A stretch of DNA of 45,317 nucleotides, from assembly GCA_025449905.1 (NCBI GenBank), contig JANWIN010000012.1, positions 1 through 45,317 of the forward strand, written 5' to 3'. The notes beneath the pieces are model-generated. The model was not told the origin of the DNA and made no database searches. It saw nothing but the letters and a program-made list of their open reading frames with translations. Position numbers and translations under genes: made by a program. Source of the stretch: Candidatus Saccharimonadales bacterium (GTDB lineage Bacteria > Patescibacteriota > Saccharimonadia > Saccharimonadales > JANWIN01). Shown piece after piece: positions 23,861 to 30,599 of this stretch (its first letter is position 1; the number at the start of each line of letters is the position of its first letter).

Positions 23861-25293
23861 TTTGCACCTGAACCGCTTAGTACTACCCGAGCTGTCTTAG
23901 CTAAAATAACCAGATCCATCCAAAAGCTCCAATTTTGGACATAGTACATATCCAGCTGTCGCCGTTCATCAAAAGTTATATGCTTTCGACCGGATACTTG
24001 AGCTAAACCAGTAATACCTGATTTAACGCTCAAAATGGCGTGGCGTTTTTCGTACTGTCCGATTTCTTCAGGAATCAGAGCTCGCGGGCCAACTAGGCTA
24101 AGGTCTCCCTTTAGCACATTAATGAGCTGGGGTAGTTCATCTAAGCTGGTCTTGCGTAAAAATTTGCCAAAAGGCGTAATACGAGGATCGTTGGCTATAA
24201 AGTCACCATTGGCTCGATACTCTTTGGCTAGTTGCGGCTGGCCCAGGCGCTCAAATGCCTCCTCTGGGGTAGTACCATCATATTTTTTATACTGGCTACG
24301 AAATTTGTAAACTCTAAATTTTTGATTAAATCTGGTTAAGCGAGTTTGGCGAAAAAAGACCGACCCACTGCTTATTAAATTAATTAAGGCTATAACTAAC
24401 AAAAATGGCGAACAAATAATTAATAGAAAACCTCCCAACAACAAATCAAAAGTCCGCTTCGCAAATCGCCCCCAGCCTAGTAGTGCGGTTTGGTGAATAG
24501 CTATGACTGGCACAGATGAGCGAAATAGCTCAACATCAATGTTGCCGACAAATAGCTCGCTATTACCAGGCGTAAAGCGGTAACCGGCGTGATTAGTTTG
24601 AGCGTAGCCAAGAATTTCTTGATTTTTGGTTTCATCGCTAAACAATTCTGTTTGGATGATACTGTTAATTGGCATTTTTAAATTTTTTACAGCCTCGGCG
24701 AAATTATCATAATTTTTTACTTCTGAGTATTTATCTTTGGCTGAGCGATGGCTGCCCACTGTGGCCAAAACTCGGTAGCCGGAATAACGGCTATCGACAA
24801 GCGACTGTAGCAGTTCATGACTAAGGGGCGTGTTGCCGATAATTAAAACATTGGTCAAACCCTTTTCGTAGCTGAAGAGTAAACTTCTAACTAACCGGAC
24901 AAGATTTCTAAAAATTACCAAAAACAAAAAAGCTAGAAGCAGGCCATAAATTGGTACTAGGCGGGCAGGCAGGATAGGTTTAGTAGCTAGAAAATTCCAA
25001 AATACCACGAATAACATGCCAATAAACGAACCTACGAACAGCCGCCCCAACTCTTTGAAGCGATTTTCGTAAATTGCAGCATTATAAAGCCCCAGGAGCG
25101 CAAAGATTAGAATCCAAAAGGGCAGCAGTACCAGAAAAACACTTAAATAAGTTTTGGAATGGATAGGAACTTCCAGGGGTCGATGATCCAAGGTTACCCG
25201 CAGAATATAAGCTCCGACAAAAGCCGCCAAGAGTGCCAAAAAATCGCCAACCACCAAAAAAACGTTGTAAATTAGCGAGGTGTTATTTTTCAT
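23857..25293 (-). CDS. Polyprenyl-phosphate sugar-1-phosphate transferase (WbaP/WcaJ type)
   Basis: This 478-residue protein has four or five N-terminal membrane segments, a Rossmann-like middle domain (VLIIGNTPLSHELLQSL) and a C-terminal bacterial sugar transferase domain beginning KRTFDLLLGGFLLIICSP, with FRQTRLTRFNQKFRVYKFRS, ITPFGKFLRKTSLDELPQL and KSGITGLAQVSGR. It would transfer sugar-1-phosphate to undecaprenyl phosphate and so start the repeat unit. An extended -10 (25303-25311 on the minus strand) gives a very short leader. Confidence 0.9.
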   Translation of the reverse strand: MKNNTSLIYNVFLVVGDFLALLAAFVGAYILRVTLDHRPLEVPIHSKTYLSVFLVLLPFWILIFALLGLYNAAIYENRFKELGRLFVGSFIGMLFVVFWNFLATKPILPARLVPIYGLLLAFLFLVIFRNLVRLVRSLLFSYEKGLTNVLIIGNTPLSHELLQSLVDSRYSGYRVLATVGSHRSAKDKYSEVKNYDNFAEAVKNLKMPINSIIQTELFSDETKNQEILGYAQTNHAGYRFTPGNSELFVGNIDVELFRSSVPVIAIHQTALLGWGRFAKRTFDLLLGGFLLIICSPFLLVIALINLISSGSVFFRQTRLTRFNQKFRVYKFRSQYKKYDGTTPEEAFERLGQPQLAKEYRANGDFIANDPRITPFGKFLRKTSLDELPQLINVLKGDLSLVGPRALIPEEIGQYEKRHAILSVKSGITGLAQVSGRKHITFDERRQLDMYYVQNWSFWMDLVILAKTARVVLSGSGAK

Positions 25294-25294
25294 C

Positions 25295-25311
25295 TATACT
25301 AGATTGTAACA
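25295..25311. promoter_or_regulatory. Overlapping divergent -10 boxes between the initiating transferase and ligase/polymerase genes
   Basis: The plus strand has TATACT at 25295-25300, giving a start about 8 bases before the ATG at 25315. The minus strand has TGT-TACAAT at 25311-25303, giving a start two or three bases before the ATG at 25293. The two start sites lie within the other promoter, so the polymerase footprints must overlap. Confidence 0.5.
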
Positions 25312-25314
25312 TCT

Positions 25315-26655
25315 ATGAAAGGGCTAAAAAGCAGTAACCTGGCAAGGTATTTATCTTACATAATAGGCGCTATTTTTATATTACTGCCTTTTCATGCCTT
25401 ATTGACGACCTGGGCGGGCTTTAATCTTGGCGAAATAGACCTATTCAGAATCTGGAAAGAAATTTTAATTGTTCCGGTTGGCCTCGCTGCACTTTATATA
25501 GCTCTAAAAGATCCTAAATTGAAACTATGGCTTAAATCAAGCCGCCTTGTTCTGCTGATATTAACTTACATTTTGCTACATTTGAGTCTTGGTTTTTTGG
25601 CCTTAAGCAAACATAAAGTTAATCCAGAAGCGCTAATTTATAGCCTGCTAATCAATCTGCGCTTTTTAATTTTCTTTTTAGTTTGTCTAGTAGCTGCTGC
25701 TAAATCATCTTGGCTCAAAAATAATTGGCCCAAGCTAGTCCTGTGGCCGGCAGTGGTTGTAATTGTTTTTGGTTTGCTTCAACAGTTTGTACTGCAACCG
25801 AATTTCTTGAGCCATTTTGGCTATGGCCATAAAACCATTCCGGCATATCATACAGTTGACCAAAAATCTGATTACCTGCGTATTCAGTCAACCCTGCGTG
25901 GACCAAATCCGCTCGGCGCCTACATACTTTTTATTATCACTGTTCTAATTGGGTTATTTGCTTCAGCTAAAAAACGATTCTGGCAAAATTGGGTTCTAAT
26001 CATATTGTCTACTGTCGTGCTTTTTTACAGCTATTCGCGGAGTGCTTGGCTAGGACTCGGCTTGTCGATAATAATATTGGGTTATCTTTTAAGTAAAAAA
26101 CCGAAAATTAAACTAATAATTATAGAAACGATAGTTGGCGCATTAATTATTATTGGAAGCGCAGCTGTTCTATGGAATAACAGTAGTGTCATAAGCACCA
26201 CCTTGTTTCACACCGATCAAACCTCCAAGTCACCTGATAGTTCTAACGAAGTTCGCAGTGAAGCGCTAACTAGCGGCCTTAAGTCAGTTATCAAACAACC
26301 ACTTGGCGCTGGTCCTGGCACTGCCGGCCCGGCCTCATTTCGTAATAGTAAATCGCCAAGACTCTCGGAAAATTATTACCTACAAGTTGCTCAAGAAGTC
26401 GGCTTGGTTGGTTTAGCAATTTTTGTGTCAATAAATGTCATTGTAGCGATAGAGCTTTGGCGAAGTCGCAAACAGACCCTGTCGCTGATTCTATTTGCCA
26501 GCTTTGTAGGCTTAATTATAGTTAATATGCTATCGCATGCTTGGGCTGATGATACCTTGAGTTTACTGTGGTGGGGCTTAGCCGGAATTGCTCTCTCATC
26601 TGTTATACTTAAACAAAAAGCGAATGTTGAAACTTCGAAAAAAGCAAAAGCGTGA
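25315..26655 (+). CDS. O-antigen ligase/polymerase-type membrane protein
   Basis: This 446-residue protein has about 11 membrane segments and a large loop at roughly residues 290-360 that contains RSEALTSGLKSVIKQPLGAGPGT and ENYYLQVAQEVGLVGL. These features are typical of the O-antigen ligase/Wzy polymerase superfamily (Wzy_C/WaaL), including SRSAWLGLGLS before the loop. It would join or polymerise undecaprenyl-linked units on the outer membrane face. Whether it is a ligase or polymerase cannot be decided. The GtrA gene starts inside its last 32 bases. Confidence 0.83.
   Translation: MKGLKSSNLARYLSYIIGAIFILLPFHALLTTWAGFNLGEIDLFRIWKEILIVPVGLAALYIALKDPKLKLWLKSSRLVLLILTYILLHLSLGFLALSKHKVNPEALIYSLLINLRFLIFFLVCLVAAAKSSWLKNNWPKLVLWPAVVVIVFGLLQQFVLQPNFLSHFGYGHKTIPAYHTVDQKSDYLRIQSTLRGPNPLGAYILFIITVLIGLFASAKKRFWQNWVLIILSTVVLFYSYSRSAWLGLGLSIIILGYLLSKKPKIKLIIIETIVGALIIIGSAAVLWNNSSVISTTLFHTDQTSKSPDSSNEVRSEALTSGLKSVIKQPLGAGPGTAGPASFRNSKSPRLSENYYLQVAQEVGLVGLAIFVSINVIVAIELWRSRKQTLSLILFASFVGLIIVNMLSHAWADDTLSLLWWGLAGIALSSVILKQKANVETSKKAKA
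26601..26609 (+). promoter_or_regulatory. Internal extended -10 promoter TGTTATACT
   Basis: TGT-TATACT lies inside the end of the ligase gene. RNA starting near 26616 would have an 8-base leader before ATG 26624, giving gtrA-lexA-like-uppP a separate promoter. Confidence 0.5.
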
Positions 26656-27124
26656 AATCCTCCGAATTACCGAATATTTAATTAGCGGTGGAGCTTACTT
26701 CTGGTCCGGCTATTTGGCCTTTTTTGTTGGCGATCAAATCTTAGGACTTAATCTATGGTGGGCTAAGCTGGCAGCTAATATTTTTGGCTGGGTGGTTAAC
26801 TATTTACTTCAGCGCTTCTGGGTCTTTAAAAATCCGGCTCTAGCTAAGCATAAAACGGAAGTCACTAATCGCTACATTATTATTACTCTAGCTGATTTTG
26901 TTATTGATTATTTGATAGTTAATTTCTTAAAAGGCTTAGGTATTAGTCCCTACATTGGTCAATTTGTCTCCAGCGCCTTCTTTACCCCCTGGAATTATCT
27001 TTGGTATCGCTTTTGGGTCTTTCCAGAAAAATTTGTTAAACGTCGACCGGCTCATCAGGGCCCGGCTCGGATTGCCGCTCATCGAGCCCATGGACATAGT
27101 GCTTATCACAAAATGAGGGCCTAA
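26624..27124 (+). CDS. GtrA-family membrane protein
   Basis: The frame is open from TTG 26588, but ATG 26624 is preferred. It follows an extended -10 and gives a basic N-terminus before the first membrane segment. The 166-residue protein has four hydrophobic segments and the GtrA landmarks NIFGWVVNYLLQRFWVFKN and FFTPWNYLWYRFWVF. GtrA proteins help move polyprenyl-phosphate sugars across the membrane, and the GT2 enzyme at 15794 is a likely partner. The C-terminal tail is rich in Arg, His and Ala. It overlaps the next start by 1 base (TAATG). Confidence 0.8.
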   Translation: MLKLRKKQKREILRITEYLISGGAYFWSGYLAFFVGDQILGLNLWWAKLAANIFGWVVNYLLQRFWVFKNPALAKHKTEVTNRYIIITLADFVIDYLIVNFLKGLGISPYIGQFVSSAFFTPWNYLWYRFWVFPEKFVKRRPAHQGPARIAAHRAHGHSAYHKMRA

Positions 27125-27582
27125 TGCCTAAAGAAGACGTAATACGACCAACTAAAAAACAGCGCGAACTACTTAGCTATATCGAAGAATTTATTGCCGC
27201 TAAAGGCTATAGCCCTAGCTACCGCGAGATTATGACGGCACTGAACTATAATTCGGTGGCAACAGTCGCTCTGCATATTGATAATTTAATAAAACGCGGT
27301 CATTTAGAAAAGCGTGATCACTCAGCCCGTTCACTAGAGGTTGTTGATCCTAAAACCCGAGCAGCTGTTAAAACTAACGTCGTAAGGCCGGAACAAGAAA
27401 AATGGCTGGTTGAAAAGATAACTTACTTTTTTGACCAAGCTGAACAGGGTGCCAAAACGCCGCAGGCCAAAATTGACGAACTTTATGTTTTAATTGGCAG
27501 CTTAAGAATTTTAGGACTGGAGGGTGCCGCCCAAAGCTTCATTGCTAGGCTTAGCGAGATTAAAAAGAAAGCTGGCGAATGA
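27124..27582 (+). CDS. LexA-like DNA-binding protein lacking the S24 protease domain
   Basis: The first 70 residues of this 152-residue protein match the LexA winged-helix domain: RPTKKQRELLSYIEEFI, KGYSPSYREIM, NSVATVALHIDNLIKRG and the wing ARSLEVV. LexA is normally about 200 residues, with an autocleaving Ser-Lys peptidase. Here the cleavage site and catalytic Ser/Lys motifs are absent, and a helical region of about 70 residues (EKWLVEKITYFFDQAEQ onward) takes their place. It may be a constitutive or differently controlled repressor. It sits in a coupled run gtrA-this gene-uppP, with overlaps of 1 and 4 bases. Confidence 0.78.
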   Translation: MPKEDVIRPTKKQRELLSYIEEFIAAKGYSPSYREIMTALNYNSVATVALHIDNLIKRGHLEKRDHSARSLEVVDPKTRAAVKTNVVRPEQEKWLVEKITYFFDQAEQGAKTPQAKIDELYVLIGSLRILGLEGAAQSFIARLSEIKKKAGE

Positions 27583-28376
27583 ATATTCTGCAGGCGCTAA
27601 TTTTAGGTGTCACCCAAGGATTGACCGAATTTATTCCAGTTTCCAGTTCCGGGCATTTGGTGATTGCTCACCGGGCTATGGGCATACCAGCCGGCGGACT
27701 GACTTTTGATGTGGCTCTGCATCTGGGGACACTGATTGCTCTTATAATCTTTTTCTACCGGGATCTTTTAAGCCTGGCCTCAGCACTTTTTAAGAAGTCA
27801 GCTCAAACGCATTTAGCTTGGCTGTTAATATTGGCAACCATACCTGCGGTTATAGTTGGCGCACTACTTGAAAGTGCAGCCGAAGATCAGTTCCGTTCTA
27901 TTATTTTGGTTTCAATAAATCTGGCTGTTGTAGCAGTTATTATGCTGGCGGCCGAACACTACTATAAAAATAGCTTTAAAAAAACAAGTCTTAACAAGAC
28001 TTCAACCGGCCAAGCTATTGGTATGGGCATGGCTCAAGCGGCGGCTATTGTGCCTGGTGTTTCACGCTCCGGTGCGACAATTACGGCTGGACTATTTGCT
28101 GGCATGGACAGGGTAGCCGCGACGCGCTTTTCGTTTCTGCTGGGAATTCCGATTACTTTCGGGGCGATTATGAAAGTACTGCTTAAAAACTCGAGCCTAG
28201 AACAAATCAATGGCGAACTAGGTATTTTTATAGTCGGTATCATAGCGGCCTGTCTTACTGGACTCTGGGCAATTCGATTTTTACTGCGATATTTGGCTAA
28301 ACACCCACTAAATATTTTTGCTTATTACCGAATTGGGCTGGCGATAGTTGTATTAAGCACAGTTTTGTTTTTTTAA
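27579..28376 (+). CDS. uppP: Undecaprenyl-diphosphate phosphatase
   Basis: This 265-residue integral membrane protein has the BacA/UppP motifs GLTEFIPVSSSGHL (Glu17, Ser22-24, His26) and PGVSRSGATI, with about eight membrane segments. It dephosphorylates undecaprenyl diphosphate released by glycan polymerisation and so recycles the carrier used by the whole locus and by peptidoglycan synthesis. Its ATG overlaps the stop of the LexA-like gene (ATGA). Confidence 0.95.
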   Translation: MNILQALILGVTQGLTEFIPVSSSGHLVIAHRAMGIPAGGLTFDVALHLGTLIALIIFFYRDLLSLASALFKKSAQTHLAWLLILATIPAVIVGALLESAAEDQFRSIILVSINLAVVAVIMLAAEHYYKNSFKKTSLNKTSTGQAIGMGMAQAAAIVPGVSRSGATITAGLFAGMDRVAATRFSFLLGIPITFGAIMKVLLKNSSLEQINGELGIFIVGIIAACLTGLWAIRFLLRYLAKHPLNIFAYYRIGLAIVVLSTVLFF

Positions 28377-28400
28377 AAAATTACTACATCCAAAATAAAT

Positions 28401-28532
28401 ACGCGGTGCTATCATTAAGACTTAACATCAAAATCGCTGGAAGCAGGTGAAATTCCTGAACTGTGCCGCAACGGTTAAAGTCCGATACAGCCTAAAAGTC
28501 TCCCGAGCAGGAGCAAAAACCCGCGCGTTTTG
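28401..28532 (+). promoter_or_regulatory. Cobalamin riboswitch aptamer
   Basis: The core matches the cobalamin-element consensus: GGAAGCAGGTGAAATTCC at 28439-28456, GCCGCAACGGTTAAAGTCCG at 28465-28484, and CAGCC with a TCTCCCGAGCAGG-type 3' segment. The outer stem P1 can form from ACGCG at 28401-28405 with CGCGT at 28524-28528. A terminator follows directly at 28533-28558. The RNA would bind adenosyl- or methylcobalamin and control the gene at 28561. It is the only riboswitch of a known class seen in the window. Confidence 0.88.
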
Positions 28533-28558
28533 CCCTTGCTCAAAAAGCGAGGGTTTTT
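28533..28558 (+). terminator. Riboswitch expression platform: terminator that also covers the ribosome-binding site
   Basis: CCCTTGCT at 28533-28540 pairs with AGCGAGGG at 28546-28553 (8 bp, one T-G pair) around a CAAAA loop and is followed by TTTTT. The 3' arm contains GAGGG, the only Shine-Dalgarno candidate for the TTG start at 28561. The upstream segment GAGCAGG at 28505-28511 can pair with CCTTGCTC at 28534-28541 as an antiterminator. Confidence 0.8.
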
Positions 28559-28560
28559 AA

Positions 28561-29994
28561 TTGAACGAAACAACTGAACTAACACACCTACCTTTATCTC
28601 CAGAGCATCTGGCCAACCCTGCATACTTACCAGTTGATGCTATTCCAGAATTGGCTTCTGCTCGCTTAATAGCTCGCCGAGATGCGTATGAAATTGTGGA
28701 GCAAAATCGTCAGCACCTGAGAGATGGGGACTTTAAGGCTGTATCAATTCCTGTAGATGCACTAGGAACGGCCCGTAGAGTAACACTTAATCGCCATATA
28801 TACGGTGAGGATAGCTCACAGGCAAGGGAGTCTTTTGAGGGTCTAATTTTAGATTCCGAACGCCTCCTAGGTGAAGCAGCCAGGAAAAATACTTATGAAT
28901 ATTTTAGGCCGACTAAACAAACTCGTGATACTCAATCTGGTGATTATCTATCCCATGGTCAATCAATCTCAGTTATGACTGAAAAAGGATTAACACCTGT
29001 TGCCGAAGCTGAAGAATTAGAACGCCGAATTAACGAATATGTTGAAGAAGCGACCTACAAAGCTATAGGAGGAATGGTTATTGACGAATCAGTTACGGTC
29101 AGAACAATATCTGAATGTACAGATTGGGCAATCGAAGCACACCGGCGCAATTCGAAGGGGGGACACGGTGGCTATGTGCCGGAAATTGAGAAATTCATGG
29201 TTCGAGATGTCAAGTTTGATCCTATTACGCATGATCGATATGAAGAACAATTGGGTCTCTCTGGCATTTTTATTAATCATGAAGTTATAACTGAAACACT
29301 AAGACGTCACAACATACAAAAAGAAAATATAAGTAAAACTGAAGTGCACAGTACTCAAATGTTGGCAGATAACGATCTCGTAGATTTTGTGGCTGAACTT
29401 GACGAAGTTGCTAGTGAAGTACATGGTTTAGATATTTTTCTCGGCGAAGTTTTAACAGAGGGGCAAACCAAGGACTACAATCATGTGAGGCAAGAAGCTG
29501 AAGGTCGCAGACAAAACCTTGCTCCTAAGCCAAAAAAGTTAGCTGAATTTATTATGGGGTTAGAGCTGGAGAACACTGATGAATGGGTGGCTCTAGGACT
29601 TGTCGAAGCGCGAGTTAAAGAAATGCTGTTCGATATTGCTGGTGAAGACTACTCAGCCGCATCAATTATATTCGATCAACAAACCGCTGCAGGTTTGCAG
29701 GAAGTAGCGTACCTACGCTCAAATGGTCTTATGGAAGAAGCTCAAACGCTTTTAGCTGACGTAAAAACACAAGCGCCAGCTCCCGGCTATTGTGGCGCGG
29801 GTAGCTGCGGACTAGAATCAATTAATCAAAATAGTAACGAAGCCAAAAAAATGAAAGAACTAGGCTTAGATTCTAAAGATGCGTTGAGGGACACAGAACG
29901 ACATTGTAGGGGATGCGGTAAAAAAGAAGTGGTTTATGATCTTAAGAGTAATAAAAAAGCCTGTCTTGCTTGCAATGCAACTGCCAAATTTTAA
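28561..29994 (+). CDS. Unrecognised cobalamin-riboswitch-controlled protein with C-terminal zinc ribbon
   Basis: I do not recognise the family of this 477-residue protein. It has no signal or membrane segment and is acidic and mainly helical. Near the end is a small cysteine motif YCGAGSCG (Cys411, Cys416), then a zinc ribbon with Cys449, Cys452, Cys468 and Cys471 (CRGCG and CLAC). The start is TTG 28561, 8 bases after GAGGG in the terminator arm. The cobalamin riboswitch implies a job in B12 uptake, use or replacement, or a B12-linked pathway, but no cobalamin-binding DxHxxG motif is present. nadD follows after 2 bases and is probably cotranscribed. Confidence 0.72.
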   Translation: MNETTELTHLPLSPEHLANPAYLPVDAIPELASARLIARRDAYEIVEQNRQHLRDGDFKAVSIPVDALGTARRVTLNRHIYGEDSSQARESFEGLILDSERLLGEAARKNTYEYFRPTKQTRDTQSGDYLSHGQSISVMTEKGLTPVAEAEELERRINEYVEEATYKAIGGMVIDESVTVRTISECTDWAIEAHRRNSKGGHGGYVPEIEKFMVRDVKFDPITHDRYEEQLGLSGIFINHEVITETLRRHNIQKENISKTEVHSTQMLADNDLVDFVAELDEVASEVHGLDIFLGEVLTEGQTKDYNHVRQEAEGRRQNLAPKPKKLAEFIMGLELENTDEWVALGLVEARVKEMLFDIAGEDYSAASIIFDQQTAAGLQEVAYLRSNGLMEEAQTLLADVKTQAPAPGYCGAGSCGLESINQNSNEAKKMKELGLDSKDALRDTERHCRGCGKKEVVYDLKSNKKACLACNATAKF

Positions 29995-29996
29995 AT

Positions 29997-30599
29997 ATGA
30001 GTAAAATTGGGATTTTTAGCGGCAGTTTTGATCCGATCCATGGCGGGCATTTAGCTTTTGCTTTGAAAGCAGCTCAAGAAGCGAATTTAGATAAAGTTTA
30101 TTTTTTAGCTGAGCTAAAGCCACGCCGTAAAACTCATCCTACTCATTTTGCCCATCGCCAGCAATTACTAAAAATAGCCACTAAGCCATTTCCAAAACTC
30201 GGCGTTTTAGAATTGCCTGACAAAACATTTAGCACCAATAAAACCTTGCCCAGACTTAAGGCTAAATTTCAAGACGCTCAACTTTATATGCTTCTAGGCT
30301 CTGACTTAGCTAAGTATCTACCAAATTGGCCGCACATTGATTTACTTCTTGCTGACATGAAATTGATAATTGGGGTTCGAAAACTGGACAGTGTCCAAAA
30401 AGTTCAAAAAAATCTAGGCAAACTTAAAAAAGTCCCCAAAGGCTCATTAATTATTACTAGCCAGCTAAGTGATGTTTCTTCAAAACAAATTCGTGAATCG
30501 CTAAAGAAAAATAAACCTGCTCATGGCCAGCTGAAAAGCACCGAGACTTACATTAAGAAAAACTGGCTCTATTCGGCTATTTCAGCTGATAATTTATAG
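29997..30599 (+). CDS. nadD: Nicotinate-nucleotide adenylyltransferase
   Basis: From ATG 29997 the 200-residue product opens SKIGIFSGSFDPIHGGHL, with the HxGH nucleotidyltransferase motif at residues 15-18, and has LLGSDLAKYLPNW and SDVSSKQIRESL (the SSTxIR-type motif). This fits NadD, which forms deamido-NAD from nicotinate mononucleotide and ATP. The upstream in-frame ATG at 29970 lies inside the previous gene and is unlikely. Its last 31 bases overlap the convergent antiporter gene. The spacing puts it under the cobalamin riboswitch. Confidence 0.85.
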   Translation: MSKIGIFSGSFDPIHGGHLAFALKAAQEANLDKVYFLAELKPRRKTHPTHFAHRQQLLKIATKPFPKLGVLELPDKTFSTNKTLPRLKAKFQDAQLYMLLGSDLAKYLPNWPHIDLLLADMKLIIGVRKLDSVQKVQKNLGKLKKVPKGSLIITSQLSDVSSKQIRESLKKNKPAHGQLKSTETYIKKNWLYSAISADNL

